64,000 nucleotides of DNA from Telopea speciosissima (lineage: Eukaryota > Streptophyta > Magnoliopsida > Proteales > Proteaceae). The notes beneath the pieces were generated by a model. The model was not told where the DNA came from, ran no database searches, and was given only the letters and a program-made list of their open reading frames with translations. The DNA lies in assembly GCF_018873765.1 (NCBI RefSeq), contig NC_057920.1:7267307-7331306 (forward strand), given 5' to 3'. The position numbers and the translations under genes were made by a program. The stretch's first letter is position 1. Every line of letters begins with the position of its first letter. Positions 34,926 to 45,740 of this stretch are shown in pieces.

Positions 34926-37900
34926 ATGACAGGGATGAACTGTGAAGGATCTACTCAAGCTAACAAGAGGACTTCCCCAGAGGCACCTCCATTGCCTGAT
35001 TTAGCGACTTCCAATTATCATCGGAAGGCATTGGTGGTAAATGGAGTACCATTAAGGGGATACACCTGTGTTCTGGTGGAAACTCGGGAGTTGTGGAAAC
35101 ATCTCTTCAGTGAAGGTTATAGAGCAGATGTTTCTATTCATACTGAAAACAGTGGTGTCATTAATGCACATGCTAGCATTCTTGTGAGTTCCTCCTCTTT
35201 CTATCTTCAGCAGTTTACTTTGAAGAATAAAGCTACTTTTGTTCAGTTCTGTGATGGAAAAAACTAATGAAATATGTTATGTTCTCTTACTAGAAATGAA
35301 ATGATTTTGAAGCCCCTTAAGTCTGGAATCCTTATCTTTGTTTCCCTTTTCAATGGAATCAGAAGAAAAAAGATTGTGGATGTGTTGGTAGTCTAGAGTC
35401 TTTGTCAACCTATCACTCTTACTTTATAAGAAAAGCTAATTTTTTGTGCTTGTGGCATTTGCCAGAAAGTGCCAACCCCATCCGTCACACTCTTTCAAGG
35501 GAGCAAACAAACTCTTGGAATTGCCTGTCCATAGAATTCCCTCACCATTATTGAACTCCCCTATCATTTTCATGCACTTCTACAACGAAATATTTTCCAT
35601 GACAATCTATTCTGTTCTGGTATATTTTGCAATTTGCCTAAAGGGTAGCTAAAGGGGCTTTGGAGTCTGGATTATAAAGCATCTTAGGCTTTAGTTCAGG
35701 GAGAGCTTTCAATGATGTTTTTTCTTTTACAGATAGTTGGAATGAAAAAAATAAGTTGGCAATGTTGGATTTACCACTTGACTATTGTTTAGTTCTTATG
35801 CAAATTATCTTTCAATCCTATAATGTGAGGAGATTAATTTGGTGGATGAATAATATCAAAAAGTCAGTCCACGTAGATTTATGCATCCTTTTAGGCATAA
35901 ATATCTTGCTCCTCTATTGTACTCCTTGTTCCATTAGTGGTCAAGATCAGCTAATGAGATGATAGATGATCTCCCCAAGTAAAGGTTGTTAGACTGATAT
36001 AAGTTATTGTACCAGATAACTTTAAATCTTTGACTGTATTATTCATGTTATCTTTATGTAGTTTTGGATGAAGCTTGGTCTTGGGCGCCTCTTTTTTGTG
36101 AGCTATAGTGTTGTACTCCTATTTCTTCCCCCTCCCCCTAATAACGATTGTCGTTGATTAAAAGCTTATCAAGAAGCACCAAATACTGAATCTGAGTGTT
36201 GTATACATATACTAGTTGTGAATGATTATCAATCTCGGAATTCAATCAGTTCAGCCCCCTTGAAATCTCTGTAGACCATTGGTTGGACTGCTTGTGTCTA
36301 GTCTGATAAGCATAATGAGCACTGGTCCTTATGCATATTAAATAGAACTGTATGATTATAGCTATTCCATTACTCTATATAAGTGTTGAAACAAATGAGA
36401 CTTAAATCAACTTAATGGGATGTGTACCCAGGGTGTGGCTTCTCCTGTGATGAAGAGAATGTTAAACCATTCGGAAGGCCGTGGTTGTCGGCAATCAATC
36501 TCCATCAAGGGTGTTCTGCATGAGGCAGTCCAAGTCTTCATTCGCTTCTTGTATTCTTCCTGGTATATCTTTTGTAATTTCTTCTGCCAGTTTCCACCTT
36601 ATTTTAACGTATTGTTGGCTGCACAGGACTATGATATTAGATCAAATGAGCAGGCAACTACGATTTGAAGCACTCTATCATGCTCAGTGGATTTGAACTT
36701 ACCATATAGATCAAATGTATTGGTGACTAGGAATTGAAGCATTTTATTTGATCAACTCATATTGATTTGATTTTGACATTCCTTAGTTTGAACACCACTT
36801 CTGGTACTGAGTCTCTGATATTGTTGATCTTGTAGTGTGCGTCTATTACCAGTTTAAAATTCTTTTATTGCAAACCAAACCATGATGATATGTTCTAGGA
36901 ATTTATGTGCATACTATCATGGTAGTGGCATCAACAGTAATAATAATTTGGTGATGAAAAAATGTAACAGCAATTTTACTTATTAACTAATAGTGCTAGT
37001 TTTCTTCCTCCTCCACACCCCCCCCCCAAAAAAAAGAAGTATGTTGACTGTTATTGTTGGTTTTTGCTGTTTATAATTATTACTGCTGCAGTACTAAATC
37101 GTATAGTAATATGTTTCACTTGTAGCTATGAACAAGAAGAGATGACCAAATATGGCTTGCATTTGTTGGTGTTGTCACATGCTTTTGTGGTTCCCCAACT
37201 GAAGAAAGATTGTGAGTGGCAACTAGAGCACAATTTGCTTACAACAGAGAATGTATTTGACATCTTACAGCTTTCACTTCTCTGTGATGCACCTCGACTT
37301 AGCCTCTTTTGTCACCGTCTGATCCTAAAGAGCTTCGAGGTTGTTTCTACAACTGAAGGATGGAGGGTGATGAAGCAAAGCCACCCCAGGCTTGTAATGG
37401 AACTGTTAGAGTCAGTTGTCGAACCTAATTCGGTGAGAACTTTCTTCTAATGTACCATGGTGGCTGTCCTTTATTATAGTTTCTAATGTCAAAACCTTCT
37501 GATTTTCTTTCAGAAGAAACAAGAAAGGACAAGAAAGCTTCCAGACAAGAATATGTACTTGCAATTATACGAGGCAATGGAAGCCCTTGTTCATATATGC
37601 AAAGATGGATGTCGGACTATTGGTCCCCATGACAAGGTTTTAAAAGGGGACCAGGCGCCTTGTAGTTTAGCAGCATGCAGGGGGCTAGAGTTGCTCATCC
37701 GTCACTTTGCAGGTTGCAAGATGCGGGTTCCTGGTGGTTGCATTCATTGCAAGAGAATGTGGCAGTTCCTGGAACTACATTCTCATCTTTGTGCTAGGCC
37801 TGATGTGTGTAGGGTTCCATTGTGCAGGTTCACCTTATCACTTATCTTTCTTCCTCCATTCCCTTTCCCTCCTATCTCCAGGGCACCGCTCTCTTTTATA

Positions 37901-38285
37901 TGGCATGATGGAATGATATCTCTTTCTTATAGTAACAAACAATTGATGGTTCATTTTTCAAAATAAAAGGAAAAGAGTCAAAAAGAGATGGTTCCACCAT
38001 CTGGCTGATCCCTAGGTTTATATTTGGACCAAATTCCTTAGTGTAACCATCCAACCTGTAGTTTTTACACTGTAGAGTGTGTCCTGTTATTTATAGCACA
38101 GCTAATACAAACTAGCTTAAACCTCTAAAGAAGGACACTGCCCTTGCAGGAAATTTAAGGAGAGATTTCTGCAACAAACCAAGAAGGACAATATGAAGTG
38201 CGAAATATTGGCGAAAAAGATTTTGACTACAAAGAGCAATCCTAGAGCTCCATTCTTTTCATTGACAAATGTTGTCTGTGCTTGA
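34926..38285 (+). CDS. BT4/BT5-like: BTB/POZ and TAZ zinc-finger protein (BT4/BT5 type)
   Basis: Coding exons 34926-35183, 36432-36562, 37126-37432, 37514-37827 and 38150-38285 keep phase and give 381 aa, against about 370 for Arabidopsis BT4/BT5. The BTB/POZ domain runs from about residue 60 ([14 protein letters not shown], then [19 protein letters not shown]) to about 165, and is followed by a BACK-like helical part ([20 protein letters not shown]). The TAZ zinc finger spans about 250-345, with the Cys/His set in [29 protein letters not shown] and VCRVPLC. The C-terminal basic segment resembles the calmodulin-binding tail of the family. BT proteins are plant-specific; they bind cullin 3 through BTB and act in transcription and hormone or nutrient responses. 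The ATG at 34926 is followed by a second in-frame ATG at 34935 (MNCEGS); either could be used. The leader appears spliced (see uORF). Confidence 0.93.
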
Positions 38286-39483
38286 GGTGGGAGGTTGGTT
38301 CCTCATCCAAGCTCTTGTTGTAAGCTTGGGTTCACTGCCTGTACTCTTGAGAATACATTGGTGAGAAGATCAGTGATGTCTCTTTGTACCTCAATCGGAA
38401 AGTAATAAAGCAGCAGAGAACCACTTGCGAAATTAGCCCCTGCTCACTGTGAATTTTAATGACGCATGAGAAAAAATGGGATAAAAAGGATGATGAACTA
38501 CAAAAGTCCAGAAGGTGATGGGGCATTTCAACTTTGATTATGGTCATTTGGAGATTGCGATCATCCCACGGCTCTCCTGAAGAATGAAAGTCAGAACTCA
38601 TCATATTGTCCTTTTCCTTTTTATTTTTCATTTCCTTTTCTGGTGGAACTAATTCACCATAGATCTCTTGGGCCCAAAAGTTGAGTATATACAAATGTTC
38701 CATAAAGTAGTGATGTGATTTTTCCTTTGTAGATGAGAGATATTTGTGGTAAATATTCTAGAAGTAAATATGAATCGAAATGTTCCATAAATCTATTCAT
38801 GAGAGTATTTTTTTCTGAGTTAGGGTTCACCTTGCCTGTGCCTGGAAATTTTTTGTTTTAGGCTCATGAAGCATTTACGGTACTTGAAGAATCAAGAAAG
38901 TTGATGCTAGAAATTGTCTGACTTCCAGATTTTGAACCCAGATAGAGCAAAGCTTTAAAAGAATTTTCAATGTTAATAACATTAGAAAGACAAGGTTATT
39001 AGCTTTTGTTTCCTCCTCTCAAAGCAAATTGAGTTAAGGATACTCAATGGTATTTACCAAACAATAATATGTATCAATATATTAGTGACTACATCTAGAG
39101 TAAGGAAAGAGGTTGGTGAACTCTAAATGGAGTGCAGTAATGGATCTGCATTCTCTATCAAGCTCTTAACAAGGCTGAGGCAGTTACAAGCATCCTCTTT
39201 CCTCTTTGCAGAATCAATCCCTACAAGCTTGATTCCTTTGTTTAGTGGTGACACTAACTGAACAAGGAAAAACTTCTGTGCAAAGATGGAGAAAATAACC
39301 TACCAGGTTCAATACCTATATTTGAAGTCAAAATTTGTTGAGCATACACAATCAATCCAGTATGGCTTATACGTTGCTTTTGATGTTACTGTTCAGAGTC
39401 TGCTTCATGGCAAAGGACTGGGATCTGGAAGCAATCACCAAGCATGCATCTGTTTGCTTGTGCTATCCATTTATTTGAGGGCA
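38286..39483. other. 3' region of the BTB-TAZ gene, no gene seen
   Basis: AT-rich sequence downstream of the stop at 38285. No conserved frame or classifiable repeat was recognised. Confidence 0.4.
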
Positions 39484-39643
39484 GGCCTTGGTACAATGGT
39501 AAGGTTGCTCCATTGTGACCAAGTGATCACGGGTTCGAGTCTGGAAACAGCCTCTCTGCGAAAGCAGGGGTAAGACTGCATACATTATGACTCTCCCCAG
39601 GCCTTGAAGTGGCGGGAGCCTTGTGCATTGGGTATGCCTTTTA
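39484..39643 (+). mobile_element. Full-length Au-type SINE
   Basis: Starts with a tRNA-like head: GGCCTTGGTACAATGGTAAGG (A-box region), then the B box GGTTCGAGTCT at 39532-39542. It continues with GGAAACAGCCTCTCTGCG, a GGGTAAGAC segment and GGCGGGAGCCTTGTGCATTG, ending in TGCCTTTTATTGG. This is the word order of the plant Au SINE as I know it. It is the only copy in the window with both Pol III promoter boxes. Three partial copies lie at 34739, 57680 and 60948. Confidence 0.88.
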
Positions 39644-39721
39644 TTGGCTGCTCCCCTAGTTCACTACCACTCGCTGTTTGGTGTTCTAGATCTCAAAATT
39701 GTCTCCCAGCTTCTCCATGGG

Positions 39722-40480
39722 ATTTTTTTTTTGGTGAATAAAAAATCCATTACCAAAACCCCCCAAGGGGAGAGAGGGAAAAAAAAAAAAAAAGGGACGG
39801 GGGGGGGGGGGGGGGAAGAGCAATACAAGCCTCAAGCCCTAGAAAGGAGGGCTAGAAGACCTTAGAAGGCCGACATCTAATCCTCTAATCCTTAGGACAC
39901 AACAATGAGCCTATTCCTTGGGGTATCAATAAGGGGATCATGAGGGAGCATATGGAGCTTAGAGGAAACATAAAAAAAGGGGGCTTTCCAAATCAAGTCA
40001 AAAGAGCGAGAATTGGAAGTCCATCTTCTAAGATTCATCTCCATCCAAATGTGAGATAAAGCAACCCCGAACACAAGCTTACCTACTGTATCACAGATAA
40101 AGCTACCAGAAAAAGTCATGTCCAACCAAAGCCATTCCCGGTCGAAGGGAAGAAGTCTCCTACGACTAGGCCAAAGGGAGCTAAAAGGTTTTTTTCTAGA
40201 TAGTGGAGGTAAAGGTGCAGGAGAAGAAAAGGTGGTCGATATCCTCAATGCCATTCTAACAAAAAATACAAGAGGAAGAAACAGGGATGTTGCGGTGAAG
40301 TACGAAGGCTTGGGTGGGAAGGCAAAGATTAAGGGTTCTCCAAACTGGGAAACTGTGGCGGGGGATGTGTCCTTTGAACCAAACTAATTTAGCCAAAGGA
40401 CAGTTGGAGCTGGGGATCTGACAAAATTCCAGGCAGATCTAAAGCTAAAAAGACCATTTGGGGAGGGGAAACAAATAATG
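39722..40480 (-). mobile_element. 5'-truncated L1-type LINE, 3' end
   Basis: On the minus strand, pieces of a zinc-binding reverse-transcriptase tail (zf-RVT) can be read: FRSAWNFVRSPAPTVLWLNW, then PVSSCIFCQNGIEDIDHLFF with the CxxC..H....C pattern, and further on KLVFGVALSHIWMEMNLRRW and DTPRNRLI, all typical of plant L1-like ORF2 C-termini. Stops and at least one frame change between these pieces show decay. The 3' end is marked by an A10 tail (T10 on the plus strand at 39724-39733). The AT-to-G runs at 39780-39815 lie inside its 3' untranslated part. Confidence 0.8.
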
Positions 40481-41204
40481 GGATTCATTCTCAAAAGACA
40501 CTGAGAAATGCAAGAATGACACCATATTGGATCCAAACAAAGCCAAATGCAAGAATGACTGGAAAAACTAAAGCTTATTTTCAGGTAAATATTTACAATA
40601 CACAAAGAAACACAAAAATTAAGCAAAACAAAATTGCAGATACTATAAAATGACTTCATACTGCAGTTTGGATTGATATATACAAAGTCAAGCACTGTTA
40701 TGAGCTCTAGGGTTTATGTTGACTCAGAAAGACATCACCAAAATGAGTAAATTAAGTTGAAAAGGATATCCCCAAAAATGAGAAAAATTTTGTCTCCTAA
40801 ATTAAGTTGGGTCAAAGATTATCTGAACTATGTAGAGTTGTTCAAGTATAATGTGTGAATTGATATATTATCCATTCCCGTACAATGAACAATTATTCTT
40901 CCCACCAACTGTAGGTCTTGGGTATCAAAAGCCTCCCAAGTCTTTTTATTAGTTATGACCTTTCACATCTTTTTAGATTTCTTATAGGCTACCTCTACTG
41001 GGTCAGAGTATTTTTTCAACTCTTTCTGGAAGCAATCCTTGTGAATTAAGAATCTCCATCTTCTATCCGGAGAGGTGATCTCAAACTATTCAATCTCCTA
41101 CCAGAACAATTCCTTTTTCTTTCTATCATCAGCCCAATGGAATTTGGGTTAATAGCATGACTTCTGAAGAAATTCAAGTGCAGTACCTTTGGTCAAGACT
41201 TATT
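40481..41204. other. Intergenic, weak coding-like relic
   Basis: Around 40925-41130 the minus strand reads DRRWRFLIHKDCFQKELKK and KVITNKKTWEAFDTQD with a stop between them, which looks like decayed protein-coding sequence of unknown family. The rest has no recognised feature. Confidence 0.3.
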
Positions 41205-41395
41205 CCCACATGAACTTCCATCCTGCCTTCTATTGAACTCCTGCATATCCATGGAGGATTTAATAGAACCCACTATATTCACTCCGGCATCTTTCGCTGT
41301 ATAGCATACCCAGTCCAACACCAAGAGAAATCCTTACACTTGTGAAGAACTCGAAAGAATCACATACTCCACCGTGGCATCTGAAACTATAGAAG
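41205..41395 (-). pseudogene. Decayed fragment of the formin 3' end
   Basis: On the minus strand GFLLVLDWVCYTAKDAGVNI, then VGSIKSS and FNRRQDGSS align with [20 protein letters not shown], then DSTRSF and [10 protein letters not shown] at the C-terminus of the intact formin 150-350 bases away. A stop precedes the GFLLVL piece, and a stretch of about eleven residues between the last two blocks is missing. DNA similarity is also visible (for example CCAACACCAAGAGAAATCC against CCAACACCGAGAGGAAATC). It lies in the same orientation, directly behind the formin stop. It is probably the last remnant of a tandem formin copy. Confidence 0.7.
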
Positions 41396-41543
41396 AACGT
41401 TTTTTTTCTGGGAAGTCAAAAGGACTAGATTGATCAAGAAAATAGAAGTCAAGGGCAGAAACTCCTAGTAACAGTAGGTATGGGCCCTTAGATATTGATT
41501 TTGGCATCCAAAGAAATGGAGTGTGCACCATCATCACAAAATC

Positions 41544-44500
41544 TTATGGAGATGATGAGCTTTCTTCATCTGAACTTCCATGCTGCTGTCTTGTATTGAA
41601 TCTGTTGAGGACTGGTAATGAAGCATTTGCAGATATCCTGAAGGATCTAGTAGAATCCACCATTGTTCTCTCCTGCATTTTCCCCACTTCCTTGCATACC
41701 TGATCCAACACCGAGAGGAAATCTCTTACAATCACAAAGATTCTGAAAGGATGTGCTTCCTCCTTCGCTGCATCTCCATGAAAATATTGTGTGACCTCTT
41801 TTACGAGGCATAGAACTTTTCTTTCATCAGCCTTCACCCCAAGGATCTCCTCTTCCGCCTCATTAAGAAACCGCTTCATGGCCTCAAAGAATTTTCCTTG
41901 TGTATTTGACTTCTCATAGTGTAGAACTATCCTGACTTTATCAAGCCCCATTTCAAGTTTTGAAACATAACTGCTTAGAACATCTGAGTCCATTCCTGCT
42001 GCTTTCTTGACATTCACAAGTTCTCTGCCCAGTCCGGCGACAACCTGCAATCCTTGCTTCCTGAAATCCTCTTCCACTTTTGGATGCATTTTATTAGGAA
42101 TATTCTCAAGTGGAGGATCAGAACCTGCATCTTCAGATCTAGTAATCTCTTGGACCACAAAGTGGAGCAAAGTTGTCTTCCCATCGGTTCCTTTGATATC
42201 CACTAGTTTTAAGAGTGTATCAAGCTTAAAGGCTCTTGCATCACCACGATTTGTGCCAACATTCATTCTGTTCCCTGTTCTGAGTACAGCTTCGAGGAGT
42301 TTGAGGAATAGCCGACTGTTCTTCAACTCTTCACATGCCGCCTGGAAAATGTTACAGATAAGCTCAATTTTATTAGTGGGATATTAAGGGTCATTTAATC
42401 AGATGTCAGCAAATTTCGGCACACAGAATATTTTGGTCTCGACAGGGAAACTCTAAATACTTCAGGTTCATTCTGGTTGGAAGTGGAGTGAAGGAAGGGA
42501 AATGAAATTATTGATTGTATAATTAAATAAGGAACTTCCTACAGGTACTATTTAAATTTTACTTCAGTTTTTCAACCAAATCGCTTTTGTTCAAATAGGA
42601 ACATATAATGAGGCTAAAGAATATATTTGAAATTTTAATTACCATATTTGTATGATTTTAAGTTAGTTACAGAATCATGATTACAAAAGTTTCCATTGTT
42701 TACTTTTTAATTAATTTCATTTTCCTTCCTTTCCCTTCACTTGTAGCCAGACAAAACTGTAGAGATTTTTTTCAAAATTGACTAAGCATATAGAAGTTAC
42801 AGCGATTTCAAAATATGCAATTGAAATCACCAAATAATTCAGTTACATCTATTTCTTGCATATTTTTTTGTAGTTTGAATACATTTAACACATGTAACCA
42901 GGGTAGGTTTTAAGTTGGTTCTTCAGGTGCTGTTACAAATTTCCAGACCATATGCTTACCGGGACAGTGTAACAGCATGCACCTCTTTACCAAGAAAATC
43001 TAGCTTGCAGAAACAGAAATGGAAGTTTTCACCAATTTTACCTCTAGGGTTTGGAAAGACTTCCTCAGGTATTTCACCTCTGTCTCAAAATTGGCTCTGT
43101 ATAGCATTGCATCAACTCTTTTAAAGGAAAAGGGTATATCAAGAACCGCCTTCAGAAATCTCTCCGCAGACCCTAGTTTTGATATGTCACCACTATAGTC
43201 TCTTAGCTTTAGTTCTTCTTCTTTGGTCGGGGCCATCTTCACCAGAGTTTCTAAGAGCTCAGCGCCCAAAGCTTCAGGATTACCTGTTACATGCAGCGTG
43301 TAGCAGGAAAAATTCAGGATCCTTTGTTAAATGGAAATATGTGAAAGGCAAAAATTGTAACAAACATTTGTGAATTTTCTTATTCTGTTCGGTTTATTCA
43401 TCATTGACATGTTCTTGTTACTGCCACTTGGATCATGAATTCCTACAATGTGGATGTCTCCAATAAAACTTTTAGGCCACTGACCAAAATGCTTCATTAT
43501 CCAGTATGAAAGCTCTGTTATGCAGCTAAATGCTTCATTATCCAGTATGAAAGCTCTGTTATGCAGCTATTTCAAAAAAAAATTGAGATTTCATTCAATC
43601 TCGACCAGGACTGGAGGTAATAGGGAAACCTAAGGTCTAAAACCTCCCTTTAATCTTTCATTTGAGCCTAGCTTACATAGTTCTATCTCTGTTGGATCCT
43701 AAATCCAAGAAATCTCTATGCTATTATGCTAAGTCTTATAAATCTAGTGTACTTCAGAAAAACATTGTGAATTGATAACCACTGTTGTGGATAGATTAAG
43801 TTATACTTTCAAGCAAATCTCCAAGAATTGATTATGAAAAAAAAATTTCCTCTACTCCACATCCACTGAATGTATGCTTGACATTTCCTTCTCTCGAAAA
43901 AATTGAACGAAAAAAGCTTACCATCTAGAATTGCTTCAGACACTTCATCTCGTGTTACGTTTAACGCTCTTAAAAGTATTGCTATGTTCTGTGACTTCTT
44001 AGGGTCGAGTACCCTGTTCTCCCGTTCCATGGGAGGGAGAACTGATTTTCTAGTGGCTTCTTTATGAACTGTATTTGTGGTGTTGCAGCCAAAAAGACTT
44101 TCTATCCTATCTTCATTCAATCTGCAAACAACCAGAGAAAAGATTTTCAAGATCAGATATGGAGGGAGTACCCACTGCGCAGCATGGGGTCATCATCAAT
44201 TTTAGTTTAGCTTTACTTACTGAAATGAGCTCGATTTCAGGTGGTCCCAAACCATGGCTCGATCCGAAGTTGCCCTTACTTTATCCCAATGCAAGGGCTT
44301 CAACCTGGGCTTGATTGATCCATCTGTATCGCCTTCCCCATTAAGCCGCTCCGAAGAACTGCCACCACTCTGATTTTCCTCTGCAACCGATACCGATTTC
44401 TCAGATGTTGTGACGTTTGGGCTAGAAATCTGAGTTTCGGTTCTGGGAAATGCACGAACCGGTGTTACTTGTATATTTGTTACCGAACGTTGTATTTTGG

Positions 44501-45740
44501 TTGACATTGCTGGCGATGGCCGCGGCGGCGGTGGTGGAGGAGGTGGGGCTGGGGTCTTAGATGCTTGCGGAGATGGATCATTAATTGGCGGAGGAAGCAC
44601 CAAATTTGGTGTCGGGGTAAGCGGCGATAGAAATTTCTTATTACCCTTGTGAGGTGATGGTGTTTCGAGTTGATAATTTCGAGCTCGTAGCTGTTGTGAT
44701 GGTGGTGGATGTGGTGGTAGCGGTGGTGGCGGAGGTGGAGCAGCGCATGTAACGGGGCCCTTGACTTCAGGAGAAGAAGAAATTGAAAAACGCGATTTAG
44801 GAGAAGACCTTCGAGAGTGAGGAGTAGAAGTAGAAGACATAGAACTAGTACCAAAACTACTTTTAGTGGCAGTGCTCGCACGAGAACTGGTCTTTGGCCA
44901 AATCTGACGCGAAGCAGGTACGCAAGGGCTCTCACCATAACTATTACCACTTCCATTCCCAGCTGTTGAACCCTGAGGTGTATAGTAGAATGTCTCCTCG
45001 TCAGACGACATGGCTGGAGGTGGAGGAGGAGGAGGAGAAATTCTGCGTGGTGGAGCTCTGCTCAGGGGCGGTAAGGGATGAAGTTCTGGGCTTGGACGGT
45101 GAAGCTCTGACATTCGCATTGAGCTTAGCTTGTGGTAAGGTGAACCACAAATCCCATTTGCCTCGTCGATAACGCCGACGGCGGCCTCGCCGCTTCTACG
45201 ATCGGAAGGCTCCATCGTTCCCAGGTAGAGGAAATCAGAGGCTGGTCCAGTTGGCTCCTGAGCCAACCGCTGAGAGTTGTTTTCACCACCAACAAGCTTC
45301 TGAGATTCAGGCGGGTGTCTTACCCTGTGTCGATACAAGAAGAAGCCAAATGCCGAAAGCATACCCAATATCACAATCCCCACCGATACCGCAATTGCGA
45401 CTTTCTTGGTGGGACTAGTGGGCTGCGCTGCCGTGGCCGGCGAAACAGGGATAGTGACATTGGCAGGAGGAGCCGGGGGACTAGTCTGTGTCTGATCCGG
45501 GCTCTGCGCAGTAGGAACCTCAGGGAAGAAAGGCTCATCTGGGCCTGGGTAAACCGGGGGAGGAGGCTGTGCTGCAGGTGGAGGCGTCGTATCCACCGGA
45601 AACAATGGCTGATGCAGAATTCTCCGGTTACCATCACTGCCACCCGGATCGTGAATTCCTTGGGTTCCTCTTGAAAGGCAAACAATGGACGATAAAACCA
45701 ATGACAGAAGCAGAAAAAGGGTGAGAAGAGGAGCTTCCAT
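41544..45740 (-). CDS. FH6-like: Class I formin, AtFH6-like
   Basis: Four exons on the minus strand: 45740-44221, 44121-43922, 43283-43042, 42341-41544. All phases agree and give 919 aa (AtFH6 is about 899). Layout: signal peptide 1 to about 25, a proline-rich extracellular part ([15 protein letters not shown]), one membrane helix at about 113-135 ([20 protein letters not shown]), a Ser-rich linker, FH1 proline runs at about 335-410 ([14 protein letters not shown]), and the FH2 domain from about 480 ([11 protein letters not shown]). FH2 hallmarks include [53 protein letters not shown], and the end [14 protein letters not shown]. Class I formins sit in the plasma membrane and nucleate actin filaments from profilin-actin, tying actin to the cell wall. 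The exon pattern with a very long first exon is usual for the class. The tail ends in SDEESSSSP. Confidence 0.95.
42342..43041 (-). other. Intron 3 of the formin gene
   Basis: A 700-base AT-rich intron with standard splice ends and no other feature seen. Confidence 0.7.
43487..43568 (-). repeat. Perfect 41-base tandem duplication in a formin intron
   Basis: The 41 bases beginning AAATGCTTCATTATCCAGTA are repeated exactly, head to tail (43487-43527 and 43528-43568), inside the intron 43284-43921. No mismatch was seen, so the event is very young or a mis-assembly. Confidence 0.9.

Larger units (their letters stand above)
34506..34929 (+). promoter_or_regulatory. Overlapping upstream ORF in the BTB-TAZ leader (spliced)
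   Basis: An ATG at 34506 lies just before a donor (ACAG|GTTACC, exon end 34518); the matching acceptor is GCACAG| at 34906. Splicing 34518 to 34907 makes an eleven-codon [14 protein letters not shown], whose TGA (34927-34929) overlaps the ATG of the main frame (34926) as ATGA. No other ATG lies between 34370 and 34506. If the leader is spliced this way, ribosomes meet the uORF first, and main-frame translation would need leaky scanning or reinitiation. Inference from splice signals. Confidence 0.45.

Noticed and set aside
39520-39545. A tRNA gene, because of the B box GGTTCGAGTCT
   Set aside because: No cloverleaf arms fit; the following sequence is the body of a SINE.
39286-39573. Open frame of 95 codons before and into the SINE
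   Set aside because: Its last third is the tRNA-like head of the SINE, so it is not a gene.
44480-44956. Long alternative frame inside the formin first exon
   Set aside because: It is a His/Leu-rich shadow of the proline-rich FH1 codons; the real frame has full formin motifs.
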